NCBI GenBank assembly: GCA_910580235.1
Contig: CAJTVU010000002.1
Span: 310,001-374,000, forward strand
DNA length: 64,000 nucleotides
DNA from: an uncultured Dorea sp.
GTDB taxonomy: Bacteria; Bacillota; Clostridia; Lachnospirales; Lachnospiraceae
Direction: 5' to 3'
The translations under genes were made by a program, and so were the position numbers. The notes beneath the pieces are model-generated. The model was not told the origin of the DNA. It saw nothing but the letters and a program-made list of their open reading frames with translations, and searched no databases. Positions 8,359-16,782 of the stretch are shown one piece after another; the stretch's first letter is position 1, and the number at the start of each line of letters is the position of its first letter.

Positions 8359-9144
8359 TTAACCTCTGCCTCGCTCTGCTTTGATGTGCTCCAGTTCTGT
8401 AAAGACATAGTCATTCACAACTTTGATATAAGTCCCCTTCATCCCGGAAGAGCGCGACTCGATGACGCCTGCGCTCTCGAACTTACGCAGAGCGTTCACG
8501 ATCACGGAGCGGGTGATCCCTACTCTGTCCGCGATCTTGCTGGCGATCAGTATGCCCTCTGTGCCGCTTAGCTCCTCGAAGATATGGATGATCGCCTCCA
8601 GCTCTGAATAAGACAACGTGCTGATCGCCGACTGGACGATATGCTCCTTACGGCTCTCTTCCGCGCTCTCCTCATTCACAGAGCGGAGCATCTCAAGCCC
8701 TACCACTGTAGTCCCGTACTCGCTCAAGATGATATCGTCGATCTCATACATCTTCTCCACCTTATAGATGAACAGTGTCCCCAGACGTTCCCCTGCAATA
8801 TCGATCGGCGTGATGATAGCCTGATACCCTTTCACCTCTTCTTCTGAAAAGCCAAGAGTCTGCAGGTTCACATTCTCCTTTGTTGAAAGAATGCTGAGGA
8901 ACCTCTCATTCAGCATCCCATCGATATGTTTCCCGACCTCACTGACAATCAGCTCCTCAATATAAGGAACCTCTTCACATTTGCTCTTTCCAAGCACTTT
9001 TCCTTTCTTGCTTACTACCAGCACATTCGAGTCCAAGATTTCTGTCAGAACTTCACATATATCGTTAAATACTACTTTGCTCGAATTGTTGTTGTGCAGT
9101 AACTTGTTGATTTTTCTTGTCTTATCTAACAATTGTACGCTCAT
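8359..9144 (-). CDS. codY: GTP-sensing transcriptional pleiotropic repressor CodY
   Basis: CodY senses GTP and branched-chain amino acids and represses nutrient-acquisition and stationary-phase genes. The 261-residue protein has the N-terminal GAF-type ligand domain (residues 1 to about 155, starting MSVQLLDKTRKINKLL), a linker helix and a C-terminal winged helix with ASKIADRVGITRSVIVNALR, the conserved recognition helix. I use the ATG at 9144, seven bases after GGAGG; a TTG two codons earlier lies too close to that site. The dprA-topA-codY order echoes Bacillus, where xerC and clpQY lie between topA and codY; these are missing here. Confidence 0.98.
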   Translation of the reverse strand: MSVQLLDKTRKINKLLHNNNSSKVVFNDICEVLTEILDSNVLVVSKKGKVLGKSKCEEVPYIEELIVSEVGKHIDGMLNERFLSILSTKENVNLQTLGFSEEEVKGYQAIITPIDIAGERLGTLFIYKVEKMYEIDDIILSEYGTTVVGLEMLRSVNEESAEESRKEHIVQSAISTLSYSELEAIIHIFEELSGTEGILIASKIADRVGITRSVIVNALRKFESAGVIESRSSGMKGTYIKVVNDYVFTELEHIKAERGRG

Positions 9145-9208
9145 CAGCAATCCTCCAATCTATACACATACATGTTATCATACAATCCGATAACATTCAA
9201 CGAGTTCT

Positions 9209-11287
9209 CTAAATATTCTCACTTTTTCTTTTATTTTCAGTGTACCCACATTGATGATCGCTGCATACAAGCCTGTTTCCCTTCTCCACCATATAATTCC
9301 CACACTTCGGACATTTCTCACCAGACGGCTTCTGCCAGGACATGAACTCGCAGCCCGGATTGTCCTCACACCCGAAATACCGCCTGCCCTTCTTCGTCTT
9401 CCTCACGACGACTTCTTTGCCACAAAGCGGGCATCTCACCCCGATCTTCTCCAGATAAGGCTTCGTATTCCTGCACTCGGGAAATCCCGGGCATGCAAGG
9501 AACTTTCCGTGAGGGCCGTACTTAATTACCATGTTGCGCCCGCACTCCTCACATATCTCATCTGTGACTTCGTCCTCTATCGTTACGTTCTCCAGCTCTT
9601 CTTCTGCCTTCTTCACCGCCTCCTCAAGATCAGGATAGAAATTCTCAATAATCGTCTTCCACTTCACCTGTCCATCCGCAACACCGTCTAACAGGCTTTC
9701 CATATTGGCAGTAAAGTTTACGTCTACAATGCTCGGAAAAGATTGTTTCATAATGTTGTTGACCACTTCCCCAAGCTCTGTCAGATAAAGGTTCTTGTTC
9801 TCTTTCGCCACATATCTCCTGGCAATAATGGTAGATATGGTGGGCGCGTATGTGCTGGGACGCCCGATCCCCAGCTCCTCGAGCGTCTTCACAAGAGCCG
9901 CTTCCGTATAGTGCGCCGGCGGCTGGGTAAAGTGCTGCTTGGCGTCAAAGCTCTCAGGAGCCAGCTTTACACCTTCTTCCAGCCCTCTTAAAAGCACGCC
10001 TCCCTCTTTTTTCTCTTCCTCCGCCTCAGTATAGATTATATGGAACCCTTCAAACGCGATCTTAGATGCCGCCGCCGTGAACTGGTACTCCCCGGCCTCG
10101 ATCTTTACCGACGTAGCCTCATATCTTACCGGCTGCATACGGCTTGCTACGAACCGTTTCCAGATCAGCTGATAAAGGCGGAACTGGTCTCTGGAGAGAG
10201 AATCTTTCAGCACGGCGGGAGTACGCCTCACATCTGTAGGGCGGATCGCCTCGTGGGCGTCCTGGATCTTGCCGGAAGACTTCTTTCCTGTCCCTCCCTC
10301 CGCCACATACTGTTTCCCGTACTGCTCTCCTATGAACTCCCTTGCGCTTCCTTCGGCTTCTTCGGACACTCGGGTAGAATCTGTACGAAGATATGTGATG
10401 ACGCCTATAGTCCCGTTGCCTTTGATATCAATACCTTCATACAGCTGCTGTGCGATCCTCATCGTTTTTGACGTTGCAAAGTTAAGCGCCTTGGACGCCT
10501 CCTGCTGAAGCGTGCTCGTCGTGAACGCCGCAGGGGCCTTCTTTACCCTCTCGCCTTTCTTAATGTCGGCCACTACATAAGATGCGCCGTCCAGATCTTT
10601 TAATATGTGATCCATCTCCTCTTTCGAGCTGATGTTCATCTTCTTCTCTTTTCCGTAGAACTTTGCCGGAAGAAGCTTCTTCTCTCCGGGCACTTTAAAG
10701 TCCGCGTCAAGGCTCCAGTATTCTTCCGGGATGAATGCATTGATCTCTTCTTCTCTGTCCGCAATGATACGGAGCGCCACGGACTGCACGCGGCCCGCAC
10801 TTAAGCCCCGCTTTACTTTCGCCCACAAAAGCGGGCTGATCTTATAGCCCACGATACGGTCAAGGATCCTTCTCGTCTGCTGTGCGTCCACGAGATCCAT
10901 ATCGATCTCCCTTGCATTCTTAAGAGATGCTTTCACCGCGCTCTTTGTAATCTCATTGAAGCTGATGCGGTATACTTTCTTGCCTTCCAGCTTCAGCGCC
11001 TGGCTCAAATGCCATGAGATCGCCTCCCCCTCGCGGTCCGGGTCGGTGGCAAGATAGATCTTGTCTGCTCGTTTCACCTCTTTCCTTAAAGATGCAAGAA
11101 GCTCTCCTTTACCTCGGATCGTGATATATTTTGGCTCATAGTCATTTTCCGGGTCTATTCCCAGCTGACTTTTCGGCAGATCCCGTACGTGCCCGTTGGA
11201 CGCGGCCACCACATAATTGCTCCCCAGGAATTTCTTAATCGTCTTTACCTTTGCGGGGGACTCCACGATTACCAGATAACGTGCCAT
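9209..11287 (-). CDS. topA: DNA topoisomerase I (type IA)
   Basis: Relaxes negative supercoils by single-strand passage. The 692-residue protein starts with a TOPRIM domain (ARYLVIVESPAKVKTIKKFL; DPDREGEAISWHL near residue 110), followed by the type IA catalytic core with active-site tyrosine in TYLRTDSTRVS near residue 300 and GRPSTYAPTIS. The C-terminus has three tetracysteine zinc ribbons (CEECGRNM, CPLCGKEV, CPKCGNYM), as in clostridial TopA. It follows dprA by four bases, so dprA and topA are probably cotranscribed, comM-dprA-topA being one operon. Confidence 0.98.
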   Translation of the reverse strand: MARYLVIVESPAKVKTIKKFLGSNYVVAASNGHVRDLPKSQLGIDPENDYEPKYITIRGKGELLASLRKEVKRADKIYLATDPDREGEAISWHLSQALKLEGKKVYRISFNEITKSAVKASLKNAREIDMDLVDAQQTRRILDRIVGYKISPLLWAKVKRGLSAGRVQSVALRIIADREEEINAFIPEEYWSLDADFKVPGEKKLLPAKFYGKEKKMNISSKEEMDHILKDLDGASYVVADIKKGERVKKAPAAFTTSTLQQEASKALNFATSKTMRIAQQLYEGIDIKGNGTIGVITYLRTDSTRVSEEAEGSAREFIGEQYGKQYVAEGGTGKKSSGKIQDAHEAIRPTDVRRTPAVLKDSLSRDQFRLYQLIWKRFVASRMQPVRYEATSVKIEAGEYQFTAAASKIAFEGFHIIYTEAEEEKKEGGVLLRGLEEGVKLAPESFDAKQHFTQPPAHYTEAALVKTLEELGIGRPSTYAPTISTIIARRYVAKENKNLYLTELGEVVNNIMKQSFPSIVDVNFTANMESLLDGVADGQVKWKTIIENFYPDLEEAVKKAEEELENVTIEDEVTDEICEECGRNMVIKYGPHGKFLACPGFPECRNTKPYLEKIGVRCPLCGKEVVVRKTKKGRRYFGCEDNPGCEFMSWQKPSGEKCPKCGNYMVEKGNRLVCSDHQCGYTENKRKSENI

Positions 11288-11291
11288 ACAA

Positions 11292-12386
11292 CTATTTCCT
11301 CGCTTTTATATAATAATTCTTCGATACTTCTCTGACCAGGCCTTTAATTTCCATATATGCCAATATGCGGAGCAGCTCCTGTGCCGACAGCTCTGTGGCG
11401 GCGACAAGCTCATTGACGCTTTTGGGAAACAGGCCGAGACAACTATACACCATATTTTCTGTAGTTTCAAGCACTTTTTTATTTTCTTCTTTACTTTTTT
11501 CTTTATTTTTACACAATTTAACAATTTGGATATCCAGCTCTTCCATCAGCTCCCGGGGCGAAAGCAGGATGCCCGCCCCCTGGGCTATCAGCCTGTGGCA
11601 GCCTCTGCTTGTGGGGCTTGTCGCCGGCCCGGGAAGGGCGTACACATCTCTGCCCTGCTCAAGAGCCAGATCTGCCGTAATGAGCGACCCGCTCCTCTCC
11701 TCCGCCTCCATGACAAGGATCACGTCCGAGAGGGCGCTGATGATCCTGTTCCTTCTGGGGAAATGCACAGGCAGCGGCGGAGCGCCGGAAGGCAGCTCTG
11801 ACAGGATCCCCCCGCTCTTTAATATATCTGCATATAGCCCTACATGCTCTCTCGGATAACAGACGTCCGCTCCGCAGCCCAGCACAGCATAAGTGCGCCC
11901 TCCTCCGTTTAAAGCCCCTCTCTGCCCGGCCCCGTCGATCCCCCGCGCCATTCCGCTTATGACTACCGCACCGCAGCGGGCGAGCTCTTCACCATATTCC
12001 AGCGCCATCGCTTCCCCATAGGGAGTGCATCTTCTGGCTCCCACAATAGCCACTGCTTTCCGCCCGGGCGGCGGCAGGCTTCCCTTCACGTACAGTGCAT
12101 AGGGCGGATCCGCGGTTTTGGAGATCTTTTCCGGGTACTCTTCCGAAAAAAAGGGGATAAAGCGGATCCCCAGCCGCTCCTGCGCCCGTCGTACCTCCTC
12201 TGGTGAGATCTGCTGTTTTGCCTGTCTTAATATCTCTATGTCCTTCTTCGTAAAAAAATCCATAGAAGCAGAACATGCCCCATCGCTGTCATAAACTGCC
12301 TTTCCTGTTCCGAAAGCCTTTCGGAGCATCCGTTTCTTGCGGTCTGAGATCCCTCGTATCTCTGCGAGCCAGCATTCATACATCAT
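11292..12386 (-). CDS. dprA: DNA-processing protein DprA
   Basis: DprA loads RecA onto incoming single-stranded DNA during natural transformation. The 364-residue protein has an N-terminal helix-hairpin region, a Rossmann-like DNA-binding domain (VAIVGARRCTPYG, ISGMARGIDGAGQRGAL, HFPRRNRIISALSD, EERSGSLITADLALEQGRDV) and a C-terminal winged-helix DML1-like tail after a Lys/Glu-rich linker near residue 300. I start it at the first of two adjacent ATGs (12386), with GGGGAGG eight bases upstream; this overlaps the comM stop in the pattern ATGA. The presence of dprA does not by itself show competence, since it is widely kept in non-transforming clostridia. Confidence 0.95.
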   Translation of the reverse strand: MMYECWLAEIRGISDRKKRMLRKAFGTGKAVYDSDGACSASMDFFTKKDIEILRQAKQQISPEEVRRAQERLGIRFIPFFSEEYPEKISKTADPPYALYVKGSLPPPGRKAVAIVGARRCTPYGEAMALEYGEELARCGAVVISGMARGIDGAGQRGALNGGGRTYAVLGCGADVCYPREHVGLYADILKSGGILSELPSGAPPLPVHFPRRNRIISALSDVILVMEAEERSGSLITADLALEQGRDVYALPGPATSPTSRGCHRLIAQGAGILLSPRELMEELDIQIVKLCKNKEKSKEENKKVLETTENMVYSCLGLFPKSVNELVAATELSAQELLRILAYMEIKGLVREVSKNYYIKARK

Positions 12387-13933
12387 CGCGCGCGCCTCCC
12401 CCAATATTTCTTATCCATCGTCCGATACCCCACCGCTTCCTGCAGATGAAAGCATCGGATCTCCTCGTCGCCGTCGAGATCCGCGATCGTCCGCGCTACT
12501 TTTAATATTTTATGATAAGTTCTCGCTGTAAGGCCGAGGGCAGTGAACGCCTGCTCCATCAGGCGCTCTTCCTCTCTCCCGAGACGACAGTGCTTTTCCA
12601 GCTCCTTTCCTTCCAGCATAGCGTTCGTGCGGATCTCCGTCCCTTTATAACGTCGTTCCTGGATCTCTCGCGCACGGCACACTCTTTCGCGGATAACGGC
12701 CGATGCCTCAGCCTTTCCTGCGCCCTTTAGATCCTCGTAAGAAACGGCTGGAGCCTCGATGCATATGTCGATCCTGTCAAGGAACGGCTGGCTGATGCGT
12801 CCCAGATACTGTTCTACCTGCCCCGGGCTACATCTGCATCTCGTCATATCGGGATAGCTCCCGCAGGGACAGGGATTCGAGGCAGCCACAAGCATGAACC
12901 CGGCCGGGAACACATAATTCCCATGGCTTCTTGCCAGGCGGATGCACCGCTCCTCCAGCGGCTGGCGGAGCACTTCCAGTACCGGCCTCTGGAATTCTGC
13001 AAGCTCATCCAGGAAGAGCACGCCCCCATGCGCCAGGCTTATCTCCCCCGGGACAGGGATCCCTCCCCCGCCGATAAGAGCGGCCTTTGTGGCTGTATGA
13101 TGGACGCTTCTGAACGGCCTGCCTGTAATCAGAGGACATTTCTCGTCCACCAGGCCCACAACGCTGTATATCTTCGTAATCTCCATGCTTTCTTCTCTGG
13201 ACAGCGGCGGCAGGATCGTAGGGATCCTGGAAGCAAGCATGGATTTACCGCTTCCGGGAGGTCCTATAAGAAGCAGATTATGCCCTCCTGCCACGGCCAC
13301 TTCTGACGCCCGCTTCACTACTTCCTGCCCTTTTATGTCGCTGTAGTCCACAGATGCGCTTCCGGGCACATCCCCTGGAATCTGCGCGCCCCTGTCAGGA
13401 ATGTGCGCCTGAGCCTTTTCCTCTCCCTTTAAGCGCCGGCACAGCTGGCTTAAGCTCTCTGCCCCGATAATGCGTATCCCCTCTGCCAGCGCCCCTTCCG
13501 ATACATTTTCACAAGGCAGGATGCAGGAATCATAGCCTGCGCGGACGGCTTCCGCCACAATGGGAAGCACGCCTTTTACCTTCCTGATCTTGCCGTCAAG
13601 GCTTAATTCTCCTAACACTAGCGTATTCTTTAAAGACCCCGGTGGGAGCTCCTGTGCAGACTGTAGGACAGACAAGGCGATGGGCAGGTCAAAGGACGGC
13701 CCTCTCTTCTTTACTGTGGCAGGAGAGAGATTGATGACCGTCTTCTTCGGCGGGAGATGGATCCCCGAATTACAGATCGCCGTCCTCACACGCTCAGACG
13801 CCTCCTTCACTTCTGACGACAGATATCCTACCATATGGAACATGGGAAGGCCGTTGCTCACATCCGCCTCCACACGGACCATGTCCACACGAAGCCCGGT
13901 AATGGCCGCAGACGGAACGAAGCTACAAGCCAT
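12383..13933 (-). CDS. comM: YifB/ComM family Mg-chelatase-like ATPase
   Basis: A 516-residue AAA+ protein of the ComM/YifB family; ComM in Vibrio and Acinetobacter is a helicase that promotes branch migration during transformation. Domains in order: an N-terminal Lon-substrate-like domain (DVSNGLPMFHMVGYLSSEVKEA, LSPATVKKRG), the ATPase module with Walker A GPPGSGKS near residue 225 and Walker B VLFLDELAEF, the zinc-like NPCPCGSYPD motif, and the C-terminal Mg_chelatase_C domain ending in DLDGDEEIRCFHLQEAVGYR. It is translationally coupled with dprA. Its start faces the sigK promoter region across about 200 bases. Confidence 0.95.
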   Translation of the reverse strand: MACSFVPSAAITGLRVDMVRVEADVSNGLPMFHMVGYLSSEVKEASERVRTAICNSGIHLPPKKTVINLSPATVKKRGPSFDLPIALSVLQSAQELPPGSLKNTLVLGELSLDGKIRKVKGVLPIVAEAVRAGYDSCILPCENVSEGALAEGIRIIGAESLSQLCRRLKGEEKAQAHIPDRGAQIPGDVPGSASVDYSDIKGQEVVKRASEVAVAGGHNLLLIGPPGSGKSMLASRIPTILPPLSREESMEITKIYSVVGLVDEKCPLITGRPFRSVHHTATKAALIGGGGIPVPGEISLAHGGVLFLDELAEFQRPVLEVLRQPLEERCIRLARSHGNYVFPAGFMLVAASNPCPCGSYPDMTRCRCSPGQVEQYLGRISQPFLDRIDICIEAPAVSYEDLKGAGKAEASAVIRERVCRAREIQERRYKGTEIRTNAMLEGKELEKHCRLGREEERLMEQAFTALGLTARTYHKILKVARTIADLDGDEEIRCFHLQEAVGYRTMDKKYWGRRAR

Positions 13934-14103
13934 GGCTGCGCCTCGTTTTCTGTTCTTTCTCTATTTTCATAAATATATAAGCTGTGATCCGCTGGCCGGA
14001 ACGGCCGGATTATATCCAGACTCTCTGATTGATAAGGACAGTATAGCATCTGCGCTCCTGGCGCACAAGAGGTACTATTTCACAAATTTTCACTTGGAAA
14101 AGC

Positions 14104-14130
14104 ACAAATAAACAATTTTCATCATAAGTT
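14104..14130 (+). promoter_or_regulatory. Possible sigma-K-type promoter of sigK
   Basis: CATAAGTT (14123-14130) fits the sigma-K -10 pattern CATAnnnT, with an ACA element about 16 bases upstream. Such a promoter would allow autoregulation of sigK, as known in Bacillus. It rests on a short degenerate match and no sigma-E promoter was clearly seen. Confidence 0.25.
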
Positions 14131-14159
14131 ATATCAAATATGCCTTGAGGTGCCTCGTC

Positions 14160-14777
14160 TTGAAATCATTTCCCCAACCCCTCACAGCCGCAGAAGAACG
14201 ATATTATATGCAGAAATATACAGAGGGCGATCTAGAAGCGAAGCATATTCTCATCGAACGCAACCTGCGCCTCGTCGCACATATTGTCAAAAAGTATCAG
14301 ACCTCCCCAGACGACACAGAAGACCTTCTCTCCATCGGCACGATCGGGCTTATCAAGGCCGTCGTTACTTTCGACCCAGACAAAAGCGTGCGCCTTGGCA
14401 CTTACGCTGCAAGGTGTATCGAAAATGAGCTCCTTATGCACCTTCGCGCAAAAAAGAAGACTTCCCGCGAAGTCTCACTATACGACCCTATCGGCACAGA
14501 CCGGGAAGGGAACGAGATACAGCTGTTTGACATTATTGAGACTGAGGAAGATGACGCACACCGCAAAATCGAATTAAAAGATGACATTCAGACCTTGTAC
14601 CAACGGGTAGAGGCCGCTCTCTCCCCCAGGGAGCGGCTGGTGCTGAAGATGCGCTACGGACTTTATAATGAAGAGGAATATACACAGCGAGAGATAGCAG
14701 ATTTCCTGGGCATCTCTCGTTCTTACGTTTCGAGGATCGAAAAAAGCGCTATAGAAAAGCTGCGCGAGTATTTTTAA
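14160..14777 (+). CDS. sigK: RNA polymerase sporulation sigma factor SigK
   Basis: Sigma-K directs late mother-cell transcription (coat and cortex maturation). The 205-residue protein has the expected region 2 (ERNLRLVAHIVKKY, DLLSIGTIGLIKAV, RLGTYAARCIENELLM), an IIETEEDD spacer and region 4 with the helix-turn-helix YTQREIADFLGISRSYVSRIEK. I start it at the TTG at 14160 (MKSFPQPLTAAEE), where GAGGTG lies 8 bases upstream; a second TTG at 14145 lacks a site. There is no pro-sequence of the long Bacillus type, and the gene is not split by a skin element, as in many Clostridia. It lies opposite to comM and ends in its own terminator. Confidence 0.93.
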   Translation: MKSFPQPLTAAEERYYMQKYTEGDLEAKHILIERNLRLVAHIVKKYQTSPDDTEDLLSIGTIGLIKAVVTFDPDKSVRLGTYAARCIENELLMHLRAKKKTSREVSLYDPIGTDREGNEIQLFDIIETEEDDAHRKIELKDDIQTLYQRVEAALSPRERLVLKMRYGLYNEEEYTQREIADFLGISRSYVSRIEKSAIEKLREYF

Positions 14778-14797
14778 TACTCACGCGGCTTTTGTTA
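14759..14797 (+). terminator. Terminator of sigK overlapping its stop codon
   Basis: A 14-bp stem (GCTGCGCGAGTATT with AATACTCACGCGGC; one wobble, one mismatch) is followed by TTTTGTT. The TAA stop codon lies at the loop and the start of the right arm, so the last sigK codons form the left arm. Confidence 0.7.
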
Positions 14798-14822
14798 CCC
14801 TCAGTGTACGCTGTAATGCGCC

Positions 14823-16049
14823 TTACATCTCTTGTCTACGCAGGATGTCATATTGTTCAGCCTTGCCCGACAGCCCCACATAAAGCGCCTGCTTCGGGTG
14901 AGGGGCGCTCTCCTGTTCCTCTCCGTCTTCATCTGTGATCCGCGTCACCGTCACTTGCATATTCTCTCCGTCCGGCTTCATAATCTCAATCTGTTCTCCC
15001 ACAGAGAACTTGTTCCGCTGCTCAATGCGGACAAGGCCGTCCCTCTCTCCTCCTACGATGCCAAGATAAGTGTATTCCTTTACATAAGTGCTGCTGTCAT
15101 AAATCTGGCTTTCCTCTTCCGGCTTCCCAAAATAAAACCCTGTCGTAAACTGCCGATACGTACAGTTCGATATCTGATCAAGATACCATGGCATGTTCTT
15201 CTCGTAGTCCTTCGGATCTTTCAGATAATCATCGATGGCTTTCCGATAAGTCCTCGCCACTGTCGCCACATAGAGGGCAGTCTTCATGCGCCCCTCTATT
15301 TTGAAGCTGTCTATTCCGGCCTCGATCATCTCTGGTATATGTTCGATCATGCACAGATCCTTCGAATTGAAGATGTACGTGCCCCGTTCATTTTCATATA
15401 CCGGCATATATTCTCCCGGCCTCGTCTCTTCCACTACCGCATATTTCCAGCGGCACGGATGGGTACAAGCTCCCTGGTTGGCATCCCGCCCGGTAAAGTA
15501 ATTGCTCAGGAGACATCTTCCGGAATATGAAATGCACATTGCTCCGTGGATAAAGCTCTCAATCTCCATCTCGTCCGGGATATTCTCCCGGATCTCCCGG
15601 ATCTCTTTTAAAGACAGCTCCCGCGCGGAGACAACGCGCTTTGCCCCCAGTCTCCACCAGAAGCGATACGTCCCGTAGTTCGTATTGTTAGCCTGCGTGC
15701 TGATATGACGCTCGATCTCAGGACAGATGTCCTTCGCCATCTGGAAGATGGCAGGATCCGCGATGATCAGGGCGTCCGGCTTCATTTCCTTTAGCTCCTT
15801 CAAATATACTCCTACTTCCGGCAGGTCTTCATTATGGGCCAATATATTCGCTGTCACGTACACTTTCACGCCGTGCTCATGAGCAAACGCGATCCCCTCT
15901 TCCATATCTTCCGGCGAGAAATTTTTTGCTTTGGCCCGAAGCCCAAAGGACTCTCCACCGATGTACACTGCGTCCGCTCCGAATACGACTGCTGTCTTCA
16001 ACACTTCCAGGCTGCTGGCCGGAATAAGCAATTCAGGACGTCCCCTCAT
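14823..16049 (-). CDS. trhP: Peptidase U32 family protein, probable tRNA U34 hydroxylation factor TrhP
   Basis: U32 proteins of the TrhP group take part in forming 5-hydroxyuridine at tRNA position 34 from prephenate. The 408-residue protein starts with a TIM-barrel-like half (ELLIPASSLEVLKTAVVFGADAVY split over two motifs), contains the U32 signature with FIHGAMCISYSGRCLLSN and the cysteines of GACTHPCRW, and ends with a small beta domain. Cysteines in these motifs are thought to hold an Fe-S cluster. It follows trmR by 14 bases; TrmR methylates the hydroxyuridine made by TrhP, which strongly supports the assignment over a true collagenase role. Bacillus has two such genes (yrrN, yrrO) after yrrM; here only one is present. 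AGGAGGAG precedes the ATG. Confidence 0.88.
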   Translation of the reverse strand: MRGRPELLIPASSLEVLKTAVVFGADAVYIGGESFGLRAKAKNFSPEDMEEGIAFAHEHGVKVYVTANILAHNEDLPEVGVYLKELKEMKPDALIIADPAIFQMAKDICPEIERHISTQANNTNYGTYRFWWRLGAKRVVSARELSLKEIREIRENIPDEMEIESFIHGAMCISYSGRCLLSNYFTGRDANQGACTHPCRWKYAVVEETRPGEYMPVYENERGTYIFNSKDLCMIEHIPEMIEAGIDSFKIEGRMKTALYVATVARTYRKAIDDYLKDPKDYEKNMPWYLDQISNCTYRQFTTGFYFGKPEEESQIYDSSTYVKEYTYLGIVGGERDGLVRIEQRNKFSVGEQIEIMKPDGENMQVTVTRITDEDGEEQESAPHPKQALYVGLSGKAEQYDILRRQEM

Positions 16050-16063
16050 ATTCCAATCTCCTC

Positions 16064-16705
16064 CTATTTCCGTATACTTAAGGCTACCCCGTCCCCCAGC
16101 GGGAGGATCGAAGTCTCCAGATCTTCTCTGTGCTTCAGCTCATAGAGATATTCCCGCATCCGCTTATGTATGGTGCGGTTCCTTCTCTCCACCGCGAACC
16201 GGGACTCAAGTATATCTCCGTCCTGCATCACATTATCCGACAGAAGCGCCCCGGAAGGAGCAAGAAGCCTCACTGCCTCCGGGAGATAATGGATATACTG
16301 TCCCTTCGCCGCGTCCATGAAAATAAAATCATAGGGGCCGGCAAGCCCCCGCATCACTTCCAGCGCATCTCCCTCTATAAGCGTGATCTCTTTCTCTTTT
16401 CCCGCTCTTTTGAAATTCTCCCTGGCAATGGGGATCCGCTTTTCATAGTTCTCAATGGTAGTAATATGGCCGCCCTCCGGCAGATGCCCGCTCATCAGGA
16501 TCGCTGAGAAGCCTACCGCAGTCCCCACCTCCAGGACTCTGAGCGGTCTCTTCATCATCAGTACCACCTTCAGAAAGCTCTGCGTCTCCTTCCGTATGAT
16601 CGGCACATGCGCTTCAAGCGCTTCCCTCTCTATCTCCCCGATGATCCCTGTCTCGGGGGATTCCAGCGACTGGATATACGTCGCTATCCGTTCACTCATC
16701 TCCAT
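16064..16705 (-). CDS. trmR: tRNA 5-hydroxyuridine methyltransferase TrmR (YrrM-type O-methyltransferase)
   Basis: A 213-residue class I SAM-dependent O-methyltransferase. SAM motif I is visible as VLEVGTAVGFSAILM near residue 57, motif II as GHITTIENYEKR, and the metal-binding and catalytic aspartates as DFIFMDAAKGQY and LLSDNVMQDG. By family and by the adjacent U32 gene it corresponds to YrrM/TrmR, which converts ho5U34 to mo5U34 in tRNA. The ATG at 16705 lies only two bases from a GGGGACA repeat-like sequence; AAAGGG farther upstream may serve as ribosome site, and a second in-frame ATG two codons in (16699) is possible. Confidence 0.88.
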   Translation of the reverse strand: MEMSERIATYIQSLESPETGIIGEIEREALEAHVPIIRKETQSFLKVVLMMKRPLRVLEVGTAVGFSAILMSGHLPEGGHITTIENYEKRIPIARENFKRAGKEKEITLIEGDALEVMRGLAGPYDFIFMDAAKGQYIHYLPEAVRLLAPSGALLSDNVMQDGDILESRFAVERRNRTIHKRMREYLYELKHREDLETSILPLGDGVALSIRK

Positions 16706-16721
16706 TTGGGGACACCCTTTC

Positions 16722-16772
16722 TTTTAATTGGGGACGTACGCTTTTGCAAAAAGCGTACGTCCCCAATTAAAA
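16722..16772. repeat. Perfect 24-bp inverted repeat (GGGGACGTAC family), between RNase J and trmR
   Basis: Two perfectly matching 24-base arms (each TTTTAATTGGGGACG... in opposite orientation) flank a 3-base loop. It occupies most of the RNase J-trmR gap and would form a very stable hairpin on either strand, with AATTAAAA after it rather than a classical T-run. Related palindromes occur at 25832-26015 and 56786-56820. It may attenuate or stabilise the transcript. Confidence 0.9.
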
Positions 16773-16782
16773 ATTTAACAAT

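Noticed and set aside
8359..9150. TTG start of codY at 9150
   Set aside because: It would lie too close to the GGAGG site; the ATG at 9144 has correct spacing and matches the usual CodY N-terminus.
14145..14777. skin element interrupting sigK
   Set aside because: The sigK frame is continuous from the start to region 4; no recombinase or prophage remnants are seen.
11292..14777. A functional competence system
   Set aside because: dprA and comM alone do not show competence; no comE, comG or comF genes are in the window.
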